Part shown: in pieces, positions 7,676-16,023 of the stretch
Position numbering within the stretch: position 1 is the stretch's first letter
Layout: every line of letters starts with the position of its first letter
Assembly (NCBI RefSeq): GCF_012271765.1
Contig: NZ_VRKO01000016.1
Coordinates: forward strand, 496,001 to 560,000
DNA: 64,000 bases
Origin: Erwinia rhapontici
Lineage (GTDB): Bacteria; Pseudomonadota; Gammaproteobacteria; Enterobacterales; Enterobacteriaceae
Direction of reading: 5' to 3'
Notes under the pieces: model-generated
Databases searched by the model: none
What the model was told of the DNA's origin: nothing
Seen by the model: the letters and a program-made list of their open reading frames with translations, nothing else
Made by a program: the position numbers and the translations under genes

Positions 7676-9133
7676 TTAAACCTCATCGTCGAAGATGCTA
7701 CTGTCTAACCAATTTACGATATTCAGCACTACCGTCGGGAGGGAGTGTGTCGAATGCACCATATTGGCATCACCATCGGGTGCAAATTTGAGTATATTGT
7801 ATTCACCAACTGGTGTTTCAGATGAGGAAACGAACATTTCCGGACAGAAAATCAACCTCCAGTCACCATAGGCAATCGCTTTAGCTGCTGCCAACCAGAA
7901 AGAGAAAACTCCGATCGGAAAAGCTGCAGCTGCCAGCGTGTTCGATGGTTCTTGAACCGCGCGTTTAATCGTGATTGCGTGAGTTATTATCACGGTAATC
8001 AATCCAGTCAGGAAGGTTGTGTTCCAGGCTGTAAAGATAGACATTGGAGATGTAATGGCTTCGTAGATAATTAAGGCTGTAAAGATAATATAACTGATGA
8101 TGAAAGGCAGATTCATCTTCTCTCTGGTAATCTTTGATGCGGCGTTCAGTTGGGATAAAACACCAAAACAAACTTCATGAACAACGCTAACAAACCTTAA
8201 CGCAGAGTCTGCTTCATCTCCGATTGCGTGAAATATTGCGACATTGTTAAGTAAAATTGCGCCATTTTCATGAATAGATTCTTTTTCATAAGACTTTCGG
8301 CAGCGTTTGGCCAGCCAGATTTCTAACAGTGCTGCTGGAGATATGAATAGTGCAATGATAACGGGATCATTAAGGTCTAGGGCTAAATACAGTGCAACTA
8401 CCGGAATCAATAGAGCAAAACTAAAACCAAAAACATTGGCATTGATTAATTTTCCTGCTGAGCGAGTAACTGACTTGCGATAGATAAAGGGAGTGGATAG
8501 TAAGCAGGCTCCACGGATCTTCTCGGCAATATCCGGAGAAGTGTGGGACATTTCGCGAACAATATTGCCACCGTGGCTATGGGCGATGATGTAGTGCTTA
8601 TTGCTGGTTGAACGTTTAACTTTGTCTGCTAGAGCTTTGGCTGCCTGTGTACGTGCATAAGGAGTATTGCTGCTACTCCAAGCAAAACGCGCTATTTTCA
8701 CCTCGGGTCTGATATTAGCGATAGCATTTCGCATGGTTGAGCCAGGAAGTGTCCATGCGGCATTCTTTTCGAAAGTGCCATGTACCAGATGGACGGTTAT
8801 CGCCTCAGTGTCTGCTGGTTCATCAAATGTTGTATCAGTTTGCGTGGTGCCCTGATGTGAACGGTTTAACCTTCTGCACACCGTAGTGATCTTTTTTATG
8901 CAGAATATAGAGGAAATTACTGTTATATAAACAATACCTATTATTGAAATGATGATGGCGACAGGCACTGTCAACAGTCCTATCGTCAATGTCATGAATA
9001 TGTAGCGGCACGAACCTTTGAAGTGCATAAAGATGAATAATCCGCTTGAAGATAAAAACAATGCGATTGGTGCGGATAATATACCTAAAAATACCATCAT
9101 GACCAGTATGTTAATGGTTGTTCCTTCTATCAC
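7676..9133 (-). CDS. Polytopic membrane protein with alpha/beta-hydrolase domain
   Basis: A 485-residue protein of unknown role. The start is GTG at 9133 with AAGGAG six bases upstream. Two hydrophobic helices (~8-36 and ~45-80) precede a lipase-like domain with HLVHGTF (~115-121, oxyanion region) and the nucleophile elbow AHSHGG (Ser186). Three or more further hydrophobic segments lie around 236-275, 343-385 and 400-420. IGDEADSAL (Asp306/Asp309) and the C-terminal VHSTHSLP (His460/His463) could supply the remaining triad residues. The coding sequence is AT-rich compared with neighbours, suggesting horizontal acquisition. The architecture suggests an ester or lipid hydrolase at the inner membrane. 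No immunity-like or secretion partner gene is adjacent, so an effector role cannot be supported. Confidence 0.65.
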   Translation of the reverse strand: MIEGTTINILVMMVFLGILSAPIALFLSSSGLFIFMHFKGSCRYIFMTLTIGLLTVPVAIIISIIGIVYITVISSIFCIKKITTVCRRLNRSHQGTTQTDTTFDEPADTEAITVHLVHGTFEKNAAWTLPGSTMRNAIANIRPEVKIARFAWSSSNTPYARTQAAKALADKVKRSTSNKHYIIAHSHGGNIVREMSHTSPDIAEKIRGACLLSTPFIYRKSVTRSAGKLINANVFGFSFALLIPVVALYLALDLNDPVIIALFISPAALLEIWLAKRCRKSYEKESIHENGAILLNNVAIFHAIGDEADSALRFVSVVHEVCFGVLSQLNAASKITREKMNLPFIISYIIFTALIIYEAITSPMSIFTAWNTTFLTGLITVIITHAITIKRAVQEPSNTLAAAAFPIGVFSFWLAAAKAIAYGDWRLIFCPEMFVSSSETPVGEYNILKFAPDGDANMVHSTHSLPTVVLNIVNWLDSSIFDDEV

Positions 9134-9464
9134 ATTTTTCTCCTTAATATAGAATTTTTATTGAAAAAATAATGAAAATTTCTCGTGCTTGACAAGTTAT
9201 TTTCATGGCGGTGAGTTGGTTTTTTGCCAGGGTGTCTTACTTTTATTGAAATTTATATTTATTTCAGGCGCAGTGAGGTATGTCTGAATAATTTTATTAT
9301 CCAGGTATTTATTAAACAGATGTGCACAATTAATTCAGGCTCTCACAGGGCATATTTATAATTTTTTTAATATTGTTTTCAATGCGGCTAATAATGTATT
9401 CTCGTGGTCCGTTGCATCAGTATGTACTTAAATAAAAAGCTTCCAGAGCCGAGTTAATACACTC

Positions 9465-9650
9465 TTAGCTATCGAATGTACGTATCAAGTAATAACTGTC
9501 CGGGTCGTGCAGGGAATGGCCATACGAAACTACGTCCATACCGTGAAGCTGATGGAGGGGAGCACTAATATTACGCATAACATTATGAAACTCAGTACCT
9601 GTAGCAGTGCATAACGTATATTGAAAAATTTCCACCACATTGTTATCCAT
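9465..9650 (-). pseudogene. Truncated NIPSNAP-like protein remnant
   Basis: A 61-residue reading frame with ATG at 9650. It contains VEIFQYTL near the N-terminus and SLHDPDSYYLIRTF near the C-terminus, recalling the small NIPSNAP-family (dimeric alpha-beta barrel) proteins of enterobacteria, which are about 110 residues. It stops directly after the YYLIRTF strand, and the DNA beyond has further stops in this frame, so the second half of the domain is missing. No clear ribosome-binding site was found. It is probably a decayed gene, and the family assignment is from memory of the pattern. The rest of 9134-9692 is AT-rich with no recognisable gene. Confidence 0.4.
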
Positions 9651-9692
9651 AACACATTCATCCCTGTTAGAAACCTGACGTTACTATAAACA

Positions 9693-9718
9693 AAGCCCCA
9701 CGCTGATACGTGGGGCTT
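9693..9718 (-). terminator. Rho-independent terminator of ychF
   Basis: A perfect 10-bp stem AAGCCCCACG / CGTGGGGCTT with loop CTGATA lies about 60 bp beyond the ychF stop. On the minus strand it is followed by TTGTTTATAG, a T-rich tail. Confidence 0.8.
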
Positions 9719-9776
9719 ATGTATTGACGTTACTGTGTTACATCATCTGCAGATGACGTCAGACAACAAAACTTAT

Positions 9777-10868
9777 TTAGACGTTGAACAGGAAGTTCAT
9801 CACATCGCCATCTTTCACGATGTAGTCTTTCCCTTCTGAACGCATTTTACCGGCTTCTTTCGCCCCTTGCTCACCCTTGTAGGTGATGAAGTCATCAAAG
9901 GCTATGGTCTGAGCACGGATAAAGCCTTTCTCGAAGTCGGTGTGGATTTTACCGGCAGCCTGCGGAGCCGTTGCGCCCACCGGGATGGTCCATGCACGCA
10001 CTTCTTTCACGCCAGCGGTGAAGTAGGTTTGCAGGTTCAGCAGGGCATAACCGGCGCGGATCACGCGGTTCAGACCCGGCTCTTCAATACCCAGCTCGGC
10101 CATAAACTCTTCGCGGTCACCATCTTCCAGCTCAGCAATGTCGGACTCTACGGCAGCACACACTGGCACAACAACAGAGCCTTCTTTCTCAGCAATCGCA
10201 CGCACGATATCGAGGTACGGGTTATTTTCAAAACCGTCTTCGTTCACGTTAGCAATGTACATGGTGGGCTTCAGGGTCAGGAAGCTCAGGTAGCGAATGG
10301 CGGCTTTATCATCGTCGTTCAGATCCAGCGCACGCAGCATCCCGGCTTTTTCCAGATGCGGCAGGCACTTCTCCAGTGCAATCTGTTCTGCTTTCGCGTC
10401 TTTATCGCCACCTTTGGCTTTCTTCTGCACGCGCTGCAACGCACGCTCACAGGTGTCCAGGTCGGACAGCGCCAGCTCGGTATTAATGGTGTCGATGTCG
10501 TCAGCCGGATCCACTTTATTATTCACGTGGATAATATTGTCGTTCTCGAAGCAGCGCACCACGTGGCCGATAGCTTCAGTTTCACGGATGTTGGTCAGGA
10601 ACTGGTTACCCAGGCCTTCACCTTTGGACGCGCCTTTTACCAGACCGGCGATATCAACGAATTCCATCGTGGTGGGCAGGATGCGCTGTGGCTTGACGAT
10701 CTCAGCCAGCTGGTCCAGACGTGAATCAGGCATCGGCACGACGCCGGTATTTGGCTCAATGGTACAGAACGGGAAGTTCGCAGCTTCGATGCCCGCTTTG
10801 GTTAACGCATTGAACAGCGTGGATTTCCCGACGTTAGGCAGGCCCACAATACCGCATTTGAATCCCAT
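9777..10868 (-). CDS. ychF: Ribosome-associated Obg-family ATPase YchF
   Basis: A 363-residue cytosolic P-loop protein that appears nearly identical to enterobacterial YchF (OLA1 family). The G1 loop GLPNVGKST (residues ~8-16) is followed by the G3-like [19 protein letters not shown], an NVNE in the G4 position (the noncanonical motif that gives ATP preference), and a C-terminal TGS domain. YchF binds ribosomes and is implicated in the oxidative stress response and regulation of leaderless mRNA translation. In E. coli it is co-transcribed with pth. Here the two genes keep the same direction but are separated by 2.7 kb carrying two genes of opposite orientation, so ychF must have its own promoter in 10869-11219. 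Confidence 0.97.
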   Translation of the reverse strand: MGFKCGIVGLPNVGKSTLFNALTKAGIEAANFPFCTIEPNTGVVPMPDSRLDQLAEIVKPQRILPTTMEFVDIAGLVKGASKGEGLGNQFLTNIRETEAIGHVVRCFENDNIIHVNNKVDPADDIDTINTELALSDLDTCERALQRVQKKAKGGDKDAKAEQIALEKCLPHLEKAGMLRALDLNDDDKAAIRYLSFLTLKPTMYIANVNEDGFENNPYLDIVRAIAEKEGSVVVPVCAAVESDIAELEDGDREEFMAELGIEEPGLNRVIRAGYALLNLQTYFTAGVKEVRAWTIPVGATAPQAAGKIHTDFEKGFIRAQTIAFDDFITYKGEQGAKEAGKMRSEGKDYIVKDGDVMNFLFNV

Positions 10869-11219
10869 GTTGAATCACCTTAATAGCTTGATAATCAACG
10901 CACTTTTACGTGCCCTGATAGTGTCACAGACGGTTGTCTTAAAAGTTTCCGCGCATTATACACGTAATTACCGCCCGGAGGCGGGTGATTTCTCAGGCAC
11001 GGGTGAAGTTATCTCTTGAGATCGGACTCACATTTTTTCATACTGACGTGTCTTTACAGAAACCGGAGAACCACGCAGATGCATCGCTTCCTGCTTACGC
11101 CACCTTAAGAGCCCCCCGCCAGCGCAACGCCTGTTGCCGCCACTCGTCACTCTGACGAGCCAGCTGTGCCCGAACGCCGGGGCGCAGAAAAACGATCACA
11201 TTAAAATAATGGAAAGACC
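10869..11219. promoter_or_regulatory. Divergent intergenic region between ychF and the SulP gene
   Basis: This 351 bp stretch holds the promoters of the leftward ychF and the rightward transporter. Short GC-rich inverted repeats are visible, such as CGCCCGGAGGCG near 10970 and TCGTCACTCTGACGA near 11145. No operator or RNA gene could be named. Confidence 0.4.
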
Positions 11220-12701
11220 ATGTTTAACCTGAGCAATTTCAGGGCGAGTGACGTCAAAAATGACGTGCTGGCCGGTGCTGTGGTGTCTGTCGCGCTGATC
11301 CCCGAAGCGACCGCATTTTCTCTGCTGGCGGGCCTGTCACCGACCATCGGCTTACATACCGCTTTTATTCTCGGGCTGGTGACGGCCTTTTTCGGCGGTA
11401 AACCGGGGATGATCTCGGGTGCAGCCGGGTCGATTATTGTGGTGCTGATCAGCCTGATTACTCAGCACGGCTACGAATATGTTCTGCTGGCGACCATTCT
11501 CGCCGGGCTGATTCAGCTGTCGATTGGCGTCTTGCGGCTGGGCAAGTTTATCCGTCTGGTGCCACAACCGGCGATCTACGGCTTTGTGAACGGGCTGGCG
11601 ATTGTCATCATGCTGGCGCAGTTCCCGATGATCAAAGGGCAGGGGCCGGTGATGTATGCGCTGGTGGCGCTGGCAATGCTGATCGTCTGGTGGTTCCCAA
11701 AACTGACAAAAGCGATCCCCGGCTCGCTGGCCGCCTTAATTGCCATCAGTGCACTGGCAATTGGTCTGGGGCTGGACACCAAACGCGTGGGCGATCTGGC
11801 GGATATTTCCGGCACGCTACCCTCGTTCCATCTGCCCACCGCGCCTCTGAGCTGGGAAACCCTGAAAATCGTGCTGCCTTACGCCGTGGTGATTGCACTG
11901 GTCGGGCTGATTGAGTCGTTGTTAACGCTGGCCGTGCTGGATGAAATGGGCAGTAAGAAGGGCGCGGGAAATCAGGAATGCGTAGCCCAGGGTATTGGTA
12001 ACACGATCTGCGGCTTCTTTGGCAGCTTTGCCGGGTGTGCGATGATCGGCCAGTCGATTATCAACTTTACCTCAGGTGGGCGCGGGCGCATTTCAAATCT
12101 GGTCGGGGCGGTGCTGCTGATCCTGTTTGTCGTTAGCCTGTCACAATATATTGCCTTACTGCCGGTTGCTGCGCTGGCCGGGATCATGTTTGTCGTCTGC
12201 ATCAACACCTTTGAGTGGAGCTCGCTGCGTCGTCTGAAGCGGATGCCGAAAGCGGATGCGGTGATCATGGTGGCGGTGACGCTGGTGACCATTTTTACCG
12301 ATCTGGCGATGGCGGTGATCTGCGGGGTGATTATCTCTGCGCTGGTTTTCGCCTGGCAGCACGCGCGCATCAGTATTCTGGCGCAGTCTGAGGAGGAAGG
12401 GCAGAAAACCTATCAGCTTGAAGGGCCGCTGTTCTTTGGCTCAACGGCCAGTTTCCAGGAGCTTTTCCACCCGGAGCAGGACCCGGATCATGTGGTGATT
12501 GATTTTGCTCGCACTCGGGTCATGGATTCCAGCGGCGTGGAGGCGATCGATAAATTAACGGCACGCTATCTTGAAGCGGGAAAAAGCCTGCGTCTGCGTC
12601 ATCTTAGTGAGGATTGTATCAGTTTACTGCAACAGGCCGGGCCGTTTTGCAGCCATGAACTTGATGATCCCGATTATAAAGTTGCTAGCAATGATGTCTG
12701 A
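11220..12701 (+). CDS. SulP-family inorganic anion transporter with STAS domain
   Basis: A 493-residue inner-membrane protein with about a dozen hydrophobic segments over residues ~15-385. It has the family-typical N-terminal AGAVVSVALIPEATAFSLLAG and FFGGKPGMISGAAGSI, then a C-terminal cytosolic STAS domain (~395-490) with VVIDFARTRVMDSSGVEAID. SulP proteins carry sulfate, bicarbonate or dicarboxylates, often with sodium or protons. The sequence differs clearly from DauA (YchM), the SulP protein encoded next to ychH in E. coli, which is longer (about 550 residues). It belongs to another SulP branch, and the substrate cannot be read from sequence. It is followed 113 bp later by an EAL-like gene on the same strand. 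Confidence 0.88.
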   Translation: MFNLSNFRASDVKNDVLAGAVVSVALIPEATAFSLLAGLSPTIGLHTAFILGLVTAFFGGKPGMISGAAGSIIVVLISLITQHGYEYVLLATILAGLIQLSIGVLRLGKFIRLVPQPAIYGFVNGLAIVIMLAQFPMIKGQGPVMYALVALAMLIVWWFPKLTKAIPGSLAALIAISALAIGLGLDTKRVGDLADISGTLPSFHLPTAPLSWETLKIVLPYAVVIALVGLIESLLTLAVLDEMGSKKGAGNQECVAQGIGNTICGFFGSFAGCAMIGQSIINFTSGGRGRISNLVGAVLLILFVVSLSQYIALLPVAALAGIMFVVCINTFEWSSLRRLKRMPKADAVIMVAVTLVTIFTDLAMAVICGVIISALVFAWQHARISILAQSEEEGQKTYQLEGPLFFGSTASFQELFHPEQDPDHVVIDFARTRVMDSSGVEAIDKLTARYLEAGKSLRLRHLSEDCISLLQQAGPFCSHELDDPDYKVASNDV

Positions 12702-12814
12702 ACCATAAAGCTGGCGCTGGTCCTGCCGATAACCTAAAAATCGTCGTTCTGCGACGGCGAATACAGAATTTACTTCTATAGTTTATCTGTGCGGCGATTG
12801 TATTCACTGGCAGG

Positions 12815-13519
12815 ATGCCCGTTAACTGGCCCGACGGCATGAAAAACGATTTTTTTTGTACTCCTGTTCATACGCTTACCGGTGAGTTGATCGCTATCGA
12901 TCTGAGCTACCGGCCGCAGCCCCAGGCCGTCACCGGCCTGTCAGGGGCTGTTCTTCCGTCTCTGTCGCCACAGGAGCGGTTGTTAAATCAGTTGCTGATC
13001 GTTGAAGAGTATGCGGACTATTTTCGTCAGCACGGCTTGCTGTGTAGTGTCGCCATTGATTTTCAACTGGCGCGTGCCGTCACCGAGTCATCGTTTATTC
13101 AGCAAATCCTCAGCCAGCTGCCTTTTGTGCGGCTGAAACTGTCGGAAGATTTTCCCAATCTGCATGATGGCATGAATAATCCGCTGTTGCGGACCTTGAT
13201 TGAGCAACTGAATATTATCTGGCTTGATGACCTGGGCGCAGGCGATGCCAATCTCAACGCACTGCAGTCGAACATGTTTGAAGCGGTGAAACTTGATCGG
13301 CAGTTTTATCTCGAAAACGTCGATAAACCGTTTTTTACCGTACTGATTAACCATATTCGTCAGTACACCAATCGGGTGATTGTTGAAGGCGTGGCCGGAG
13401 ATGGGCAACTGGAGACATTGCGTAACAGCAAAATCTGGGGCGTGCAGGGTTATTTCAGCCCGGCACTGACACTGGAAAATCTGGATCACAGTGACGGTCA
13501 GCGCTGTGAAAATTTGTAG
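12815..13519 (+). CDS. Degenerate EAL-domain protein of YdiV/RflP type
   Basis: A 234-residue, single-domain cytosolic protein built on the EAL fold, with altered signature residues. The EAL position reads ELI (GELIAIDL), the metal-binding DDFG is LDDLGAG, and VKLDRQF, VIVEGVAGDG and GVQGYFSP replace VKID, AEGVE and QGYYF. The length and the string LPFVRLKLSEDFPNLHDG recall E. coli YdiV (LLINENYPHLNEG), a non-catalytic EAL protein that binds FlhDC. By inference this protein may act through protein binding rather than c-di-GMP hydrolysis, although some metal ligands remain. The start could be ATG 12815 or ATG 12839; neither has a strong ribosome-binding site. Confidence 0.75.
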   Translation: MPVNWPDGMKNDFFCTPVHTLTGELIAIDLSYRPQPQAVTGLSGAVLPSLSPQERLLNQLLIVEEYADYFRQHGLLCSVAIDFQLARAVTESSFIQQILSQLPFVRLKLSEDFPNLHDGMNNPLLRTLIEQLNIIWLDDLGAGDANLNALQSNMFEAVKLDRQFYLENVDKPFFTVLINHIRQYTNRVIVEGVAGDGQLETLRNSKIWGVQGYFSPALTLENLDHSDGQRCENL

Positions 13520-13567
13520 CCCCGCTGTGGCAGACACCCCAGCGATGGCTCAATCAATAGCAACGGG

Positions 13568-14155
13568 TCAGACGGCTTTGTAGCTGTGCAAACGGTTCAT
13601 GGCCTTCAGTTTGTCTTCTTTTAACCATACCTCAGTACAACGCGCGGCTTCATCGATAGCGTTATCAATCAGGGTCTGTTCCGCTGCCTGAGGTTTGCCC
13701 AAGACAAATCCTACCACTTTGTTACGGTCGCCCGGATGACCAATGCCAATGCGCAGACGATGGAAGTCCAGGTTGTTACCCAGTTTGCTAATAATATCTT
13801 TCAAACCGTTATGCCCTCCGTGCCCCCCTCCCTGTTTAAACTTCGCCACGCCAGGAAGCAGGTCGAGCTCGTCATGTGCCACCAGAATTTCTTCAGGGGC
13901 AATGCGATAAAAAGTGGCCATAGCCGCTACGGCTTTCCCACTGAGGTTCATAAACGTGGTGGGGACCAGCAGGCGCACATCTTCGCCACCAATATTAAGG
14001 CGTGCGGTATACCCGTAAAATTTGCTCTCTTCTTTTAACGACTGATTATGGCGATCAGCCAGCAAGTCAACATACCAGGCACCGGCATTGTGGCGTGTGG
14101 CGGCGTATTCAGCGCCGGGGTTGGCAAGGCCAACAATCAGTTTGATGCTGCTCAC
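13568..14155 (-). CDS. pth: Peptidyl-tRNA hydrolase
   Basis: A 195-residue cytosolic enzyme that recycles peptidyl-tRNA dropped from ribosomes. It shows the N-terminal LIVGLANPG, the catalytic His in TRHNAGAW, the conserved Asp in [11 protein letters not shown] and the [12 protein letters not shown] loop. Its length matches E. coli Pth (194). It lies next to divergently transcribed ychH, as in E. coli, but its usual downstream partner ychF is displaced by the SulP and EAL genes, which lie convergent to it with a 48 bp gap. Confidence 0.97.
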   Translation of the reverse strand: MSSIKLIVGLANPGAEYAATRHNAGAWYVDLLADRHNQSLKEESKFYGYTARLNIGGEDVRLLVPTTFMNLSGKAVAAMATFYRIAPEEILVAHDELDLLPGVAKFKQGGGHGGHNGLKDIISKLGNNLDFHRLRIGIGHPGDRNKVVGFVLGKPQAAEQTLIDNAIDEAARCTEVWLKEDKLKAMNRLHSYKAV

Positions 14156-14235
14156 GAGTAGATTTTCCTGAAACGTGCGGGGTGAAAAACGGCTAGTTTA
14201 CTGAAGCGGTTGCGATAACTCAAAGATCTGCGCGC

Positions 14236-14255
14236 ATTGTGATGAAAATCACAAT
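14236..14255 (+). promoter_or_regulatory. CRP-cAMP binding site upstream of ychH
   Basis: The sequence ATTGTGATGAAAATCACAAT is a perfect CRP palindrome (TGTGA-N6-TCACA, core 14238-14253). It lies about 175-195 bp before the ychH start and about 80 bp before the pth start. As I recall, ychH is CRP-controlled in E. coli, which fits. Confidence 0.8.
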
Positions 14256-14429
14256 GATTGAGCAGGGTGATAATACGTTTTCTATATAAAAACAGTCTGT
14301 TAGTCGTAAAGTTTTGTCAAAATATAAGCGATAAATGTGATCGCAGACTCATCAGAGCAGTTAAAGATTGCCTAGACTGATCGCATCTGGCAACGGAGTT
14401 TGCCTTTTTACACTGACTGGAGGTGCGCA

Positions 14430-14714
14430 ATGAAACGTAAACATTCACATGTACTGGGTAACACCCTGATGGTGCTGGGCCTGGTGGTCATGATTGGCGG
14501 GGTAGGTTACTCAGTGGTGAATCAAATACCGCAGTTCCACTTACCGCAGTTTATGGTGCATGGTGCACTCGGCAGTATCTTTATCGGTGCGTTGCTGTGG
14601 CTGGCGGGTGCAAGGATCAGCGGGCGTGAGAAAATTGCCGATCGCTATTACTGGGTGCGTCACTGCGGCGAAAAACGCTGCCGTCACGGTTCCAGTCAGC
14701 AGCACAATCGTTAA
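14430..14714 (+). CDS. ychH: Stress-associated inner-membrane protein YchH
   Basis: A 94-residue protein. The start at 14430 follows a strong GGAGG; a longer frame from 14400 is less likely. It has two hydrophobic helices (~8-28 and ~42-62) and a basic cysteine-containing tail with DRYYWVRHCGEK, closely matching my recollection of E. coli YchH. The protein is small, membrane-located and of unclear molecular function, reported as stress-induced in E. coli. A CRP site lies in its upstream region. In E. coli the gene downstream of ychH is dauA; here a convergent diguanylate cyclase gene follows instead. Confidence 0.93.
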   Translation: MKRKHSHVLGNTLMVLGLVVMIGGVGYSVVNQIPQFHLPQFMVHGALGSIFIGALLWLAGARISGREKIADRYYWVRHCGEKRCRHGSSQQHNR

Positions 14715-14722
14715 TCCTGAAT

Positions 14723-14747
14723 CGGAAACACACCCGGTGTGTTTCCG
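14723..14747. terminator. Bidirectional hairpin between ychH and the diguanylate cyclase gene
   Basis: A perfect 11-bp stem CGGAAACACAC / GTGTGTTTCCG with loop CCG sits in the 36 bp gap between two convergent genes. There is only a weak T-rich tail on either side. Confidence 0.55.
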
Positions 14748-14750
14748 GAT

Positions 14751-15923
14751 TTAACTGGCTAAAATACCCCTGACATCCTCATGATTTACGGCCCCAAAGG
14801 TTTTGACCTGGTTTCTGCCTGCGGCCTTCGCCTGATATAACGCATCATCTGCCGCCGCCATCAAGCTGTCGATAGCATCACGGTCTGGCTGGCAGCTTGC
14901 CACGCCAATGCTGACGCTATAGCTCACGTTCTCGGGGCAAGATCGCTCCACTACTTTGCGGATACGTTCGGCTACCTCCACACATTCCCTCTCTGCGCAC
15001 ATGACAACGGCGGCAAATTCTTCCCCGCCGAGACGCGCAAAATAGCTGTCAGCGGGTAACTGGTGCGCCACCTGTTGGCAAAAATCGGTCAGCACCCGGT
15101 CACCCTGCGAATGACCATAGCGATCGTTAATCGATTTAAAGTGGTCGAGGTCAAACAGCATCACCGATAAGGGCTGCTGGCTGCAACTCCAGCTGGCGGT
15201 CAGTTGAGCCGTTTTTTCAAACAGTGCGCGGCGATTCCAGACTCCGGTTAACGGGTCGAGCAGTGACGCCTGGCGGTAGATAATCTGCGTACGTTCATTC
15301 ACCATCGCCATCATGGTAAAACTCAGGCCAATCACCACCAGGATCGACTCCAGAATGACATACACCGAGAAGGTTGAGCCGCCGATGGCACCATGTACCG
15401 GGTTAGGGATCCCGCCGTCCAGTAACACCCGCAGGATATTAAAGCCAAGGTGGATACCCAGCAGCAGCTGGGCGGGCCACCAGGTTATCGGAAGCAGGGT
15501 GCGTGAACGATGCAGTTCATACAGCATCGCCGAGGTATAGATAATACACAGCAGGCTGCTGGCCAGAATCCGCATGGGTAGCGAGGTGTAGAAAGAGGGG
15601 AACAGGCAGAGTACCGCCCATACCACCATCCCGGGCAGCCACAGCCAGCCACCTCGCGCCCCGCGCAGCGCACGGAATGCATTCAGTTGCAGGCCATAGG
15701 CGCACATGATCAGCAGATTTCCCACCACTATCGGCAGAAAGATAAAGCCTGAGCTACGCAGGCTGCTGAGGCCGACAGCGACAATGCTCAACAACAAAGA
15801 GAGACAGTTAAACCCCAGTACTCTGCTGTACTGCGCTCCGCGCCACGCGAACACCATGATAATGCTGAGAAAAGCCAGCACATAGAGTTCACAGACAAAC
15901 AGCGTATAAACATCGAGTACCAT
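14751..15923 (-). CDS. Membrane-bound diguanylate cyclase (GGDEF)
   Basis: A 390-residue protein. The ATG at 15923 is favoured because the protein then starts just before the first membrane helix; a GTG at 15965 would add 14 residues without a ribosome-binding site. About seven hydrophobic segments fill residues ~5-210. A GGDEF domain follows (~235-380) with LTGVWNRRALFE, FDLDHFKSINDRYGH and the active-site signature RLGGEEFA, so it should be catalytically competent, making c-di-GMP from two GTP. No obvious RxxD inhibitory site precedes the signature. The membrane part probably senses an unknown cue. Confidence 0.88.
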   Translation of the reverse strand: MVLDVYTLFVCELYVLAFLSIIMVFAWRGAQYSRVLGFNCLSLLLSIVAVGLSSLRSSGFIFLPIVVGNLLIMCAYGLQLNAFRALRGARGGWLWLPGMVVWAVLCLFPSFYTSLPMRILASSLLCIIYTSAMLYELHRSRTLLPITWWPAQLLLGIHLGFNILRVLLDGGIPNPVHGAIGGSTFSVYVILESILVVIGLSFTMMAMVNERTQIIYRQASLLDPLTGVWNRRALFEKTAQLTASWSCSQQPLSVMLFDLDHFKSINDRYGHSQGDRVLTDFCQQVAHQLPADSYFARLGGEEFAAVVMCAERECVEVAERIRKVVERSCPENVSYSVSIGVASCQPDRDAIDSLMAAADDALYQAKAAGRNQVKTFGAVNHEDVRGILAS

Positions 15924-16023
15924 TTTAGGATTATTCCTGGATAAGCTATCAGAGCAAAATATCACTAATGAATACTTACCAACAGGGGGGCTGAACCGTT
16001 ACAGTAAAAAAATTAATGTGAAC

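Noticed and set aside
7676..9133. T6SS lipase effector for the hydrolase gene
   Set aside because: It has many membrane helices, and no immunity gene, VgrG, PAAR or MIX signature is adjacent; the T6SS-related locus is 28 kb away.
9867..10724. Long open frame (285 codons) on the plus strand opposite ychF
   Set aside because: It is antisense to a highly conserved gene, has low-complexity composition and no recognisable domain; shadow of ychF codon bias.
11220..12701. dauA (ychM) identity for the SulP gene
   Set aside because: The N-terminal and core sequence and the length differ clearly from DauA, and it lies on the other side of pth.
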